From an uncultured Prevotella sp. (GTDB lineage Bacteria > Bacteroidota > Bacteroidia > Bacteroidales > Bacteroidaceae): a stretch of DNA of 64,000 bases. Within the stretch, counting starts at the first letter, position 1. Each line of letters starts with the position of its first letter. Shown piece after piece: positions 1-9,099 of this stretch. The notes below the pieces were generated by a model. It did no database searches and was not told the DNA's origin. It saw only the letters and a program-made list of their open reading frames with translations. Made by a program: the position numbers and the translations under genes. The stretch is taken from the NCBI GenBank assembly GCA_947170725.1, contig CAMVUM010000006.1:53067-117066 (forward strand). Reading direction: 5' to 3'.

Positions 1-1
1 G

Positions 2-2545
2 GCGAAAGCACGTTCGGCCGAGGCTGTTGAATATCTGCGCAGCGTCGATATGACAAAGGTAATGGCGGATCTTGAACGCCGCGACAGCGCAAGACGCAAT
101 ATGCGCCGCAATGCCGCTCCACAGCGTTCGCGCATAGGACTTTTTGATACGGGATTCCCGTCAAAAGGAGAACAAAAAGGACTGGTGGTGTTGGTGGAGT
201 ATAAGGATACCAAGTTCACGCTTGACGATCCCTATAGCTATTTCAACCGTATGCTCAACGAGAACGGCTTTAGCGATTATGGCGGAACGGGGTGCGCAGC
301 GGAATATTTCCGTGAGTGCTCGATGAATCAGTTCCGTCCGCAGTTCGACGTTTACGGTCCCATTACGCTGTCTCAGAACATGAGCTACTATGGCGGAAAC
401 GACTGGAGCGGAAATGACAAGAATCCTCAGAAGATGGCCATAGAGGCCTGTCAGCAGCTTGATGCCACGGTGGATTTCTCTGAATACGACCGCGATGGCG
501 ACGGATATATAGACAATGTGTTCATCTTCTATGCCGGACGCGGAGAGGCCAGCGGCGGCAGTGCCAACACTGTTTGGCCGCATGCCTGGAATGTGACGGC
601 GGCAGAGTATACTACGTACAGTTTTGATGGAGTTATTCTCGACCGCTACGCATGCAGCAATGAGTGGGAGGGCTCTCGGCCCGATGGTGTCGGGACATTC
701 ATCCACGAGTTCTCGCACGTCATGGGACTGCCCGACCTCTATGCCACAAGCTACACCTCGGCGTTCACTCCGGGCGCATGGTCGGTGCTCGACTATGGAC
801 CCTACAACAACGGCGGCTGTACTCCGCCGCTCTATTCGGCCTACGAGCGCTATTCGCTCGGCTGGATGTCACCCCGCGTTCTCGACGGACCGGCCAATGT
901 GACGCTGAAGACTATAGGAACTAACGAGGCCTGCATCATAAAGACAGGTGACGACAACGAATTCTTTCTGCTCGAAAATCGCCAGCAAACGGGTTGGGAC
1001 AAATATATTCCAGGCCACGGAATGCTTGTATGGCATGTGGACTATGACCCAGTGGTATGGTCGCAGAACACGGTCAACAACAGCGCCGGCCATCAGTATG
1101 TAGACATAGAAGAGGCCGACGGAACGCAGAACGACTATTCCCGCGACGGCGATGCTTTCCCTGGAACCGGCGGTGTGACATCGTTCACTGACACCACCCG
1201 TCCGTCGATGAAGACATGGACCGGCCGTTCGCTGAATCTGCCGTTGACGGACATTGCCGAGGCTGGCGGTCTGATTACGTTCAAGGTGGCCGGTGGCGTT
1301 GTTCTGCCTGATCCTGTCACGGCTGTCGATGCCACAGATGTACATGCCGAAGGTTTCACGGCCCATTGGAATCCGGCATCGATTGATGCCACATACGAAC
1401 TGTCTGTCTACACGAAGACCGTGACAGGTGGCGGCAAGGCGATATATAACAACGTGCCCGGCTACAATCATCTGAACATAGGTGCCGATACGTTTGCAGT
1501 TGTGACCGGCCTGGAACCGGCCACAGAATACTTCTATGTGGTCTACGTGAACGACAACGGAATTATCAGTGCCGCTTCAAACGAAATCAGCGTTACAACC
1601 GGTGAGCCGTTGTTCAACCATCTCGTCCCGGAAGTCTTGCCTGCAACTGACGTATCCGACGCTTCGTTCACGGCAAACTGGTTGCCTCTGGATGGAGCAG
1701 TGAGCTATGAAGTAGAGGTTTACAACAAGAAAAGAGGCAATCCTTATCAGGAGGTGGTTGACTTTACGGGCGGTGTTACGTCCATGCCTTCCGGCTGGGT
1801 GACCAACACAACCCTGACATACGCTAATTCGGCATATTCCGGCGAGGCCATACCCTCGTTGCGCTTTGCTGTCAACGCCGCTTCGCTGACATCGCCGGTG
1901 TTTGCTGACGACGTGCGTTCGCTGACATTCTGGCATCGCGGTGTCAGTGTTTCCGAGGACAACCGTCTGGTTGTTTCGGGGCGTGGTGAAACCGGTGGAT
2001 GGACGGTGATAGCCGAACTGAGTGTTGAAAATGCTGCGGGTGGTGCCGTCACAACCATCGACGACATTCCTGAGGCCATACGCTCGGTGCGCATTTCCTA
2101 TCAGCGGAGCGGTGCCGGTTCGGTTGCCATCGACGACGTGAGAATAGAGTGGGGCGGCGAACATTCCACTGTAGCCTTAGGCCGGTTTGCGGCCGGCAAT
2201 GTTGTCAGCCTGCCGATAACGGGTCTGTCACCTTCCACGACATATTATTATACGGTTGTCGCTACTGACGGAACGCTATACTCAAAACATTCTAACGAGA
2301 TTGCCGTTACTACCGCTTCCGATATAAACACCGGTATTGATGCGGCCGGAGTCTCATCCGGACTGCGCATAGAGGGCCGGCAGCTCGTTATTTCGGCAGG
2401 ACAGGACGTGACGGTGAGCGACATTTCGGGGCGTGTGATATACCGCTCGTTGTCAACTGACGCAGAAGTGGCGGTGACGCTTCCAGCCGGTGGTGTGTAT
2501 GTCGTAAGACATGCCGGTGGCTGCCGTAAGATTGTGGTGATGTAG
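2..2545 (+). CDS. M6-family (immune inhibitor A-like) metalloprotease, 5' end cut by window
   Basis: Secreted zinc metalloprotease. The frame is open to the window edge, so the signal peptide and true start lie upstream; the ATG at 50 is internal. Counting from that ATG, HEFSH at 219-223 is the HExxH zinc site with catalytic Glu220, followed by a Gly-Leu-Pro-Asp segment typical of M6 peptidases. An Asp-rich DRDGDGYID stretch near residue 150 resembles a calcium site. Two fibronectin-III-like modules and a jelly-roll-like segment follow (about 420-750). The last 75 residues form a Bacteroidales C-terminal sorting-like domain ending in KIVVM. The family assignment is strong; the substrate is unknown. 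It is probably exported and surface-attached or released through a type IX-like route, which is inference from the tail alone. Confidence 0.88.
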   Translation, partial: AKARSAEAVEYLRSVDMTKVMADLERRDSARRNMRRNAAPQRSRIGLFDTGFPSKGEQKGLVVLVEYKDTKFTLDDPYSYFNRMLNENGFSDYGGTGCAAEYFRECSMNQFRPQFDVYGPITLSQNMSYYGGNDWSGNDKNPQKMAIEACQQLDATVDFSEYDRDGDGYIDNVFIFYAGRGEASGGSANTVWPHAWNVTAAEYTTYSFDGVILDRYACSNEWEGSRPDGVGTFIHEFSHVMGLPDLYATSYTSAFTPGAWSVLDYGPYNNGGCTPPLYSAYERYSLGWMSPRVLDGPANVTLKTIGTNEACIIKTGDDNEFFLLENRQQTGWDKYIPGHGMLVWHVDYDPVVWSQNTVNNSAGHQYVDIEEADGTQNDYSRDGDAFPGTGGVTSFTDTTRPSMKTWTGRSLNLPLTDIAEAGGLITFKVAGGVVLPDPVTAVDATDVHAEGFTAHWNPASIDATYELSVYTKTVTGGGKAIYNNVPGYNHLNIGADTFAVVTGLEPATEYFYVVYVNDNGIISAASNEISVTTGEPLFNHLVPEVLPATDVSDASFTANWLPLDGAVSYEVEVYNKKRGNPYQEVVDFTGGVTSMPSGWVTNTTLTYANSAYSGEAIPSLRFAVNAASLTSPVFADDVRSLTFWHRGVSVSEDNRLVVSGRGETGGWTVIAELSVENAAGGAVTTIDDIPEAIRSVRISYQRSGAGSVAIDDVRIEWGGEHSTVALGRFAAGNVVSLPITGLSPSTTYYYTVVATDGTLYSKHSNEIAVTTASDINTGIDAAGVSSGLRIEGRQLVISAGQDVTVSDISGRVIYRSLSTDAEVAVTLPAGGVYVVRHAGGCRKIVVM

Positions 2546-2550
2546 TTCAT

Positions 2551-2566
2551 GCGCTGAAATCAGCGC
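2551..2566. terminator. Small palindrome after the M6 protease gene
   Basis: GCGCTGA and TCAGCGC form a seven-base palindrome six bases after the stop codon. There is no T run, so termination is only possible. Confidence 0.3.
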
Positions 2567-2690
2567 AATCCTTCGCATTGAAAAAGAAAAAGAGGAAAGA
2601 GGCAGATGGCCTCTCATACGCTTTGTCGGAATAAAAGGGGATTTCTTTCGACGGAGTGGGAAAACAAGATAATCCCCACAGAAGACTACG

Positions 2691-5600
2691 ATGAAAAGAT
2701 TGTTTACTATTGCAGTCGTAACGATGGTAGCATCGTTGACATTCGCGCAGGCTCCTTTGGCTAAGAAAAAAGCCGCTACCCCCCCCCCCTATAGGCTGGA
2801 GCGGGTTGCCGACATGGACGCCTTTGTGAAGAATGCGAAGAAAGCGAAGGAACTGCGTGCTGTGGCAGCAGAGAAGGCCGCAGCCGAAAATGAGACGTCT
2901 TTTTCAGTGCTGCGCAAAAACACCATGAAGCGGGGTTATTTCAACAGCATTGATGGCACAGTGATTAAAACGTGGAAGCTTGATGGCAGAAGATCATATC
3001 TTGCCAACAATCCCTACAGGTCAGCTGCACAGAAGACCACCACTCAGGAGGGCAACGTGACCGTCACCACCGATGCCAACGGCATTATCACCGATGTCGC
3101 CGGAGTTGAGCCGAAGTTGTATAAGCGCGCAAACACCGGAACGGCCTATTACAACAATTCGGGTTCGATATCCAAGACCACCCAGTCTGGAATGGTTACG
3201 GTCGTTGAGGATGGCAACAATGTGTGGATCAAGAACCCCATAACCCGCTATACAACGGGAGCATGGGTGAAAGGAACGAAAAACGGCAATGTTATTACCG
3301 TGGCAGCCAAGCAGCCGTTGAACTTTGATGCCAGCTATGCTGCAACCGCCAGCCTTCGTTGGGGTGTTATCACAGTTGCGGGCAAAGTGCAAGCAGCTGA
3401 CGATTATGCCGAGGCTTTCACATACACTGTCAGCGGCAACGTGCTGACTCTCGAAGGCACAAACGCATACGAAGGCACAGCCGATGCCTATTTCATGGGT
3501 GCATATTGGGATGATGACAACTCACCTTCCGGTTACGGTGACGCCGAGACAGTTCTGACATACGACCCGAACTATGTCGCTCCATCGACCGAGCTTGTCG
3601 CTCTTCCTACCGGTGCAGAATATACAGGCTGGTATATGAATGGCGTTTCTGTGTCAAAAGACGGTGAGACTCCCATCACGAATCAGAACGTAAATGTCGC
3701 TTTATTCGGCAATGACATTTACGTTCAGGGAATCTCTGCAAGTTTCCCGAACGCATGGGTTAAGGGAACTATCGACGGAACGACTGTCAAGTTCGATAAG
3801 TTCCAGTATGTCGGTGCATACGGTTCTAATGATTGCTGGTTTGTTGGTGTAGATCCGGTGGAAGAAACAATGAAAGACGCCACGGCTACATACGATGCTG
3901 TTGCCAAGACAATCACTTTCGCTGATGATGTTCTCATCAACGCAGATGCCGACCGTATCTATTATCTCAACTGGTTTGCAGATGTTGTCGTAAGCGCAGA
4001 ACAGGCCATATATGATGAACCGGTGATTACAGATTTGACAGCCGAACTTCCGTATCTCAATACGTTCGAGACAACGGCAGAACAGGCACAGGCCGCCATC
4101 TATGACGCCAACAACGACAAGAGCACATTCACGTTTGAAACTCATAACGCAACAGAAAGTATTGTTGCACGTTACCGTTACAGCACTTCTAACAACGGCG
4201 ATGACTATCTCGTTTTCCCGGGCGTTGAGCTGAAGGCCGGTAAGGCATATAAAGTGTCTGTTAACGCTGCCTCTTACAGCAAAAATTATCCGGAGCGTCT
4301 GGAAGTAGTGGCAGGTAAGGTGGCCAAGGCTTCCGAGCTGACAATTCCTGTGATTGCTCCTACTGTTGTTGCCGACAAGAATTTTGTTACCATCAGCAAC
4401 AATGAGTTCACCGTAACGGAAGACGGCACATATTTCGTTGCCGTTCATGCAATTTCCGATAAGAATCAGTACTATCTCTATGTAGACAATTTCTCCATCT
4501 CTGAGCTTGATGAATCTGCTCCCGCCACAGTCAGCGATATCAATGTCGTTGCTGACGCACAGGGCGCAAACAAGGCAACCGTTTCGTTCACCGTTCCTAC
4601 AAAGACCATCGGCGGCGCTGCTATCACCGAGAATGTCAACGTTGTCGTTAAGCGCAACGGTGAGGAAATATTCAACGAAGCAAAGGGTGCCGGCGAAACA
4701 GTCACTATCAATGACGAAGTTTCTGCCGCAGGCTACTATACTTACTCTGTTGCTACTTCCTATGCAAACCATTTCGGCGAGGCTGCAGAAGTGAAAGCCT
4801 ACATCGGTTATGACACGCCGGCAGCTGTCAGCAATGTCACTGTTGCCGACAAGAGCGGTTCGGTTGCCATTGCCTGGGACGCTTCTACAAGTGGTGCTGA
4901 GGGATATGTTGTAAACACCGCAGACTTCAAGTATAATGTTTATCCCGTTGAGTTCATGGACTTCTTTGGCATGCAAATCCCGCTTACGGACTATGCCAAT
5001 CCTTATGCAACAGGCTTGACAGAAACCTCTGCCAGCTTCGCGTTCGACACAAACAGCGGCGAGCATGGCTTTGCATACTTCGCCGTTACGGCCGAGAACA
5101 CAACAGGCGAGTCTGCTGACACATACGGTTCCGTTGTCACCGGTGCTCCATACGAGATGCCTCTGTTCGAGTCCGTTACGGAAGGCAAACTCTCTTACTG
5201 GTGGGGCTATGGCAGCGACAGAGACAACCAGCTTGTCGAAGGTGGTCTCTACATCGGAGAAAAGAGTTCTGACGGCGACGGCTATTGCTTCGAGATGTTT
5301 GCCGGAACTGCGGGATGGGTCAATCTGCAGTCAGGTAAGATCGCTCTTGCTGGTAAGACCAATCCAACACTCACGTTCGATTATTCAGCAGAAACCGCAA
5401 CTACTCTGACTGTTTCCGTTATCACTCCTAATGGCGAGAAAGAAATTGAAACCCTCACGGCAGGTTCGGATTTCGCTTCGGCAAAAATCTCTTTGGTTGA
5501 GTTCGCCAACGAAGACTGGGCTCGCGTGATAATCACAGGCACATTCTCTGCCGCCGGAAGCGCGTTCATCGACAACATCCGCGTTTTCAACATGCTTGAC

Positions 5601-6872
5601 AACAACCTCGTTGCAAAGGGCATCACCGCGACATCTAAGGTTGAGTCCGGTGACAACGTGACTGTAAATGTTACCGTTGAGAACCAAGGTTCTCTGACAG
5701 CTGAGGCCGGCGCTTATACCGTTGACATCTACTGCAACAATGCCAAGGTGCAGTCAATCCCCGGAACTGCTCTTGAGAGCAATGCCACGACAACGTTTGA
5801 ATATGTTTATGCTACCAACGTCATGACTCCTGCTTCGCTGGAGTGGAAGGCCGTTGTTGAGTTTGCCGCTGACGCCGACAAGAGCAACAATACAACCGCC
5901 ACGGTTAAGACCAACGTCAAGACACGCAACTATCCTGTCGTTACCGACCTTGCAGGTACGCAGGCCGACGGAAAGGTAAGCCTCACATGGAGCGAGCCGG
6001 ATATGACCGCAATAGCGGCAGAGCCTGTGACAGACAGTTTCGAAGATTATGAGTCGTTCGCTGTAAACACCGCCGGTGACTGGACATTTGTCGATGGTGA
6101 CGGTAGTGCGACATACTCTATACAGGGCACTGATTTCCCGAATGCAGGTTCCGAAATGGCCTATATTGTGCTTGACGGCAGTTATTCTTCTTTCAACCAG
6201 ACGTTCGCTGCCCACACTGGTGACAAGTATATGGCTTCGTTTGCAGCCGAGAACGGCCCGAATAACGACTGGATGATATCGCCCGAACTGAGCGGCGACG
6301 CACAGACGGTATCGTTCTTCGCCCGCACATATACGGACCAGTATGGTGCTGAGTCATTCGAGTTCTACTATTCTACGACAGGCAAGGACGTTGCCGACTT
6401 CGTGAAGGTTGAAACAGTTGCCGAAGTGCCTGTAGATTGGACGGAATATATGTTTGATGTTCCGGCCGGTGCGAAGTATTTTGCAATCCGCTGCACATCC
6501 GATGACAAATTCATCTTCCTCGTTGATGACGTTACATATACTCCGGCCGGTGCTTCCGCAGCTGATCTCTCGCTCGTAGGCTACAACATCTACCGCGACG
6601 GAGTCAAGCTCAATGCCGAGCCTGTTGCCGAGACAAGCTATACGGATGCTGTCGGAACAGTCGGTGAATACTCATACGTAGTGACCGTTGTTTATGACAA
6701 GGGCGAGTCTGCCGCTTCCAATATCCTCACTCTCAGCGTGACGAGCGGCATCAGCTCTATCTCCGTAGAGACAGAAGACAGCGCTCCCGCTTACAACCTC
6801 GCCGGTCAGAAAGTCAACGACAGCTTCAAGGGCATCGTTATCAAGAACGGCAAGAAGGTCGTTGTGAAGTAA
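2691..6872 (+). CDS. Large multidomain surface protein (cleaved-adhesin, CARDB-like and Fn3-like modules)
   Basis: Secreted 1393-residue protein with a clear signal peptide (MKRLFTIAVV...TFAQA). An 11-base C run immediately follows, encoding Thr-Pro-Pro-Pro at residues 30-33. Further on are repeated beta-rich segments (about 100-430), a choice-of-anchor-J-like module (about 450-600), fibronectin-III-like repeats (about 610-820), a CARDB-like module with 'VTVNVTVENQGS' (about 985-1090), and a cleaved-adhesin/choice-of-anchor-J module (about 1113-1285) resembling the gingipain K2 fold. The tail APAYNLAGQKV...KNGKKVVVK is shared with the beta-helix protein at 33225-34349. No catalytic site is visible, so adhesion or substrate binding is the likely role. 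It may be co-transcribed with the upstream protease. The C run makes it a candidate on/off contingency gene. Confidence 0.8.
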   Translation: MKRLFTIAVVTMVASLTFAQAPLAKKKAATPPPYRLERVADMDAFVKNAKKAKELRAVAAEKAAAENETSFSVLRKNTMKRGYFNSIDGTVIKTWKLDGRRSYLANNPYRSAAQKTTTQEGNVTVTTDANGIITDVAGVEPKLYKRANTGTAYYNNSGSISKTTQSGMVTVVEDGNNVWIKNPITRYTTGAWVKGTKNGNVITVAAKQPLNFDASYAATASLRWGVITVAGKVQAADDYAEAFTYTVSGNVLTLEGTNAYEGTADAYFMGAYWDDDNSPSGYGDAETVLTYDPNYVAPSTELVALPTGAEYTGWYMNGVSVSKDGETPITNQNVNVALFGNDIYVQGISASFPNAWVKGTIDGTTVKFDKFQYVGAYGSNDCWFVGVDPVEETMKDATATYDAVAKTITFADDVLINADADRIYYLNWFADVVVSAEQAIYDEPVITDLTAELPYLNTFETTAEQAQAAIYDANNDKSTFTFETHNATESIVARYRYSTSNNGDDYLVFPGVELKAGKAYKVSVNAASYSKNYPERLEVVAGKVAKASELTIPVIAPTVVADKNFVTISNNEFTVTEDGTYFVAVHAISDKNQYYLYVDNFSISELDESAPATVSDINVVADAQGANKATVSFTVPTKTIGGAAITENVNVVVKRNGEEIFNEAKGAGETVTINDEVSAAGYYTYSVATSYANHFGEAAEVKAYIGYDTPAAVSNVTVADKSGSVAIAWDASTSGAEGYVVNTADFKYNVYPVEFMDFFGMQIPLTDYANPYATGLTETSASFAFDTNSGEHGFAYFAVTAENTTGESADTYGSVVTGAPYEMPLFESVTEGKLSYWWGYGSDRDNQLVEGGLYIGEKSSDGDGYCFEMFAGTAGWVNLQSGKIALAGKTNPTLTFDYSAETATTLTVSVITPNGEKEIETLTAGSDFASAKISLVEFANEDWARVIITGTFSAAGSAFIDNIRVFNMLDNNLVAKGITATSKVESGDNVTVNVTVENQGSLTAEAGAYTVDIYCNNAKVQSIPGTALESNATTTFEYVYATNVMTPASLEWKAVVEFAADADKSNNTTATVKTNVKTRNYPVVTDLAGTQADGKVSLTWSEPDMTAIAAEPVTDSFEDYESFAVNTAGDWTFVDGDGSATYSIQGTDFPNAGSEMAYIVLDGSYSSFNQTFAAHTGDKYMASFAAENGPNNDWMISPELSGDAQTVSFFARTYTDQYGAESFEFYYSTTGKDVADFVKVETVAEVPVDWTEYMFDVPAGAKYFAIRCTSDDKFIFLVDDVTYTPAGASAADLSLVGYNIYRDGVKLNAEPVAETSYTDAVGTVGEYSYVVTVVYDKGESAASNILTLSVTSGISSISVETEDSAPAYNLAGQKVNDSFKGIVIKNGKKVVVK
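2779..2789 (+). repeat. Homopolymeric C(11) tract in frame, 30 codons into the gene
   Basis: Eleven consecutive C residues occupy the end of codon 30 and codons 31-33 of the surface protein gene. Gain or loss of one base would shift the frame and end translation early. Confidence 0.95.
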
Positions 6873-6923
6873 TCGCTCAGCAATAACACGACAAAGACAT
6901 TTGTCTGAAAAACTCTATTCTTA

Positions 6924-6962
6924 CCGCCGAATCCCGATATTCCAGGGGTTCGGCGGTTTTTC
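6924..6962 (+). terminator. Rho-independent terminator after the surface protein gene
   Basis: The inverted repeat CCGCCGAAtCCC / GGGgTTCGGCGG is followed by a T run. It lies about 50 bases after the stop codon. Confidence 0.85.
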
Positions 6963-6974
6963 CTTTTCACATAT

Positions 6975-7005
6975 TTTGTTCTTTTCCAGGTTTGTGCTAC
7001 CTTTG
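6975..7005 (+). promoter_or_regulatory. Bacteroidota promoter for the kinase-RapZ fusion
   Basis: TTTG at 6975-6978 (-33) and TACCTTTG at 6998-7005 (-7), separated by 19 bases, match the Bacteroidota sigma-ABfr consensus. The predicted start of transcription is within a few bases of the ATG at 7014. Confidence 0.75.
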
Positions 7006-7013
7006 CACATATT

Positions 7014-8555
7014 ATGGAAAGACTACTTGAACTGTATAAGAGTTGGGCCGGTGCAGAGCCTGCCGGCATCGAGCGCATGGCAGGAGCCGGCAGCAACCGC
7101 GAGTATTACAGGCTGACGGCGGCCGACGGAATGTCGGTCATCGGCGTGATTGGCACGAGCCGCGACGAGAACCACGCGTTCATCTCCCTTTGCCGCCATT
7201 TCACGCAGCGACAGCTGCCTGTGCCGACTGTGCTCTCCGTGAGCGGTGACGAGCAGCGCTATCTTCAGACCGACCTCGGTTCCGTGTCGCTTTTCGACGC
7301 GCTGGCTGCGGGACGTGCTGCCGGCGGACGATATACGCTGAAAGAGCGCGAACTGCTCATCCGCACCGTCCGCCAGCTACCCAACATACAGATTCGCGGA
7401 GCGCGCGGGTTGGACTTCTCCCAGTGTTATCCGCAGCCGGAGTTCGATATGGACAGCGTGCTCTTTGATCTGAACTATTTCAAGTATTGTTTCCTGAAGG
7501 CCACCGAGCTCGATTTCCATGAACTGAAGCTCGAAGCCGACTTCCGTCTCTTCGCCAAGGACCTCACTTCGGAACATGCCGACAGCTTCCTCTACCGCGA
7601 TTTCCAAGCCCGCAACGTGATGCTCGATGCTGCCGGGAATCCCTATTTCATAGACTTTCAGGGCGGCCGCCGCGGTCCTTATTACTATGACCTCGCCTCA
7701 TTCCTCTGGCAGGCATCGGCCCGCTATCCCCACAAGTTGCGCCGCGAGCTTGTGAGGGAATATTATGAAGCGCTTAAAAACTACACCGAAGTGCCCCCTG
7801 TGCGCCACTTCGTCAACCGTTTGAGCCTGTTTGTGCTCTTCCGCACGCTCCAGGTACTCGGCGCATACGGCTTCCGCGGCTATTTCGAACAGAAGAAACA
7901 CTTCATCGAGTCCATTCCGCCCGCCATCCAGAACCTCCGCGAACTGCTCGCGCTCGACTGCTTCCCCTATCCTTATATGACGGACATGCTGCGCCGTCTG
8001 ACAGAGATGCCGCGCTTCGCCCGCATCGAACAGCCTGCCCTGACACGTGCCGACGGCTACCGCACGGCACCGACGAACATCTACGACGCCCATCCCAACG
8101 ACGGTCCGGCCACGTTCTCGAAGTATGACGGCAAGGGTCCGCTCGTCGTGCGCGTTTTCAGCTTCTCCTACCGCAAGGGTATTCCCGGTGACGATAGTGG
8201 CAACGGCGGAGGCTATGTCTTCGACTGCCGCTCGACCCACAACCCCGGTCGCTATGAACCTTACAAGAAACTCACCGGCCTTGACGAGCCTGTCATCCGC
8301 TTCCTTGAGGACGACGGTGAAATCCTGACTTTCCTTGACAGCGTCTATAAGCTGGCAGATGCTCATGTTTCCAGATATATTCAGCGCGGCTTTACGAATC
8401 TGATGTTTTCTTTCGGATGTACAGGAGGGCAGCACCGCAGTGTCTACTCGGCCCAACATCTTTCCGAATACATCAACCGCAAGTATGGCGTAGAGGTTCA
8501 TATATGTCATCGTGAGCAGGGCATCAGTCAGGTTCTGCCGGCGAAAACAGTATGA
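7014..8555 (+). CDS. AmgK-like sugar kinase fused to a RapZ C-terminal domain
   Basis: Two-domain cytoplasmic protein of 513 residues. Residues about 20-300 are an aminoglycoside-phosphotransferase-fold kinase: a glycine-rich AGAGSNREYY near the start, YRDFQARNVM as the catalytic-loop equivalent and FIDFQGGRRGP as the metal-binding Asp motif. This resembles AmgK, the anomeric MurNAc/GlcNAc kinase of peptidoglycan recycling. Residues about 355-505 match the C-terminal half of RapZ (VFDCRSTHNPGRYEPY, then FGCTGGQHRSVY), the part that senses glucosamine-6-phosphate in E. coli. The RapZ Walker-A domain is absent and the kinase stands in its place. A MurU-like nucleotidyltransferase lies 3 kb downstream. 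Family membership is clear; the MurNAc substrate is inferred from that neighbour. The next Met lies inside the nucleotide loop, so the ATG at 7014 must be the start. Confidence 0.82.
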   Translation: MERLLELYKSWAGAEPAGIERMAGAGSNREYYRLTAADGMSVIGVIGTSRDENHAFISLCRHFTQRQLPVPTVLSVSGDEQRYLQTDLGSVSLFDALAAGRAAGGRYTLKERELLIRTVRQLPNIQIRGARGLDFSQCYPQPEFDMDSVLFDLNYFKYCFLKATELDFHELKLEADFRLFAKDLTSEHADSFLYRDFQARNVMLDAAGNPYFIDFQGGRRGPYYYDLASFLWQASARYPHKLRRELVREYYEALKNYTEVPPVRHFVNRLSLFVLFRTLQVLGAYGFRGYFEQKKHFIESIPPAIQNLRELLALDCFPYPYMTDMLRRLTEMPRFARIEQPALTRADGYRTAPTNIYDAHPNDGPATFSKYDGKGPLVVRVFSFSYRKGIPGDDSGNGGGYVFDCRSTHNPGRYEPYKKLTGLDEPVIRFLEDDGEILTFLDSVYKLADAHVSRYIQRGFTNLMFSFGCTGGQHRSVYSAQHLSEYINRKYGVEVHICHREQGISQVLPAKTV

Positions 8556-8625
8556 TGTGTTAAAGGCTTGTAAGAGTCACTATGAGTATATCTTTTATAT
8601 ATTTTCCTTGTTTTTGGAAATATGT

Positions 8626-8672
8626 AAGAAAGCGGTAATACCGGTTGTGGTGGTATTACCGCTTTCTTTGTG
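8626..8672 (+). terminator. Terminator after the kinase-RapZ fusion
   Basis: A perfect stem AAGAAAGCGGTAATACC / GGTATTACCGCTTTCTT with a nine-base loop sits 70 bases after the stop codon. It separates this unit from the RNA gene downstream. Confidence 0.85.
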
Positions 8673-8832
8673 TGACTATGTTTCTTCTCCAGACATTAAT
8701 GTCTGTATTTCATATTCAATTGTTTGTCAGTTGCTTTCCGTGTTATAAGAGTGAGGCGGCCATTTGTGACGCTATTTTTTCAGTAGAAGCGAAAAAAAAT
8801 CTTTTTATATCAATGATTTATACTTTTTTTAT

Positions 8833-8840
8833 TACTTTTG
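8833..8840 (+). promoter_or_regulatory. -7 promoter box of the structured RNA
   Basis: TACTTTTG matches TAnnTTTG. The structured RNA begins a few bases downstream. No good -33 TTTG is visible, only a T-rich stretch. Confidence 0.65.
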
Positions 8841-8845
8841 CAATT

Positions 8846-9075
8846 GGATTTGGGCGACCTTATCCATAAAATTGAAAGTAAGAAGCGTTATGCTTATCTT
8901 GTGAAATGGGAACCTAGGAAATTCGCATTTTTAGCACAAGGGTGGCATAGTGGTTCTCACGCATATAGCGTGGGCTGCTATTATCACATTCGTGCTAAAG
9001 GTTTTCCTAGGACCTCCATTTCAGAACGTGGCATTGCAGTTCCACGCTTCCGTGTATCAATAAAGAGGCCTTAAA
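8846..9075 (+). ncRNA. 6S RNA-like structured RNA (possibly the Bacteroidales-1 family)
   Basis: A rod-shaped fold can be built by eye. The closing stem is ATTGA (8871-8875) with TCAAT (9057-9061) and GAAGCGT (8882-8888) with ACGCTTC (9044-9050). A large internal bubble follows. The distal arm is GAAATGG/CCATTTC (8903/9016), CCTAGGAAA/TTTCCTAGG (8913/9003), TTTAGCAC/GTGCTAAA (8930/8992) and an apical CACGC/GCGTG hairpin (8958/8968). The 3' side of the bubble can form its own CGTGG...CCACG hairpin. Closed stem, central bubble and long interrupted arm are the 6S RNA architecture that mimics an open promoter and traps RNA polymerase. Its own promoter supports a separate gene. The ends are approximate and no strong terminator is visible, so some transcripts may read into the next gene. 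A long leader of that gene is the alternative. Confidence 0.62.
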
Positions 9076-9099
9076 GGATCTGTATAGGCAGAACAAATT

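Noticed and set aside
3702..5066. Minus-strand ORF of 454 codons
   Set aside because: Antisense to the large surface protein; Cys-rich, Ile/Val-rich text without a domain, typical of a shadow frame.
8838..9074. 78-codon ORF
   Set aside because: Begins with a TTG-like or in-promoter start and coincides with the paired arms of the 6S-like RNA; base pairing explains the sequence better than coding.
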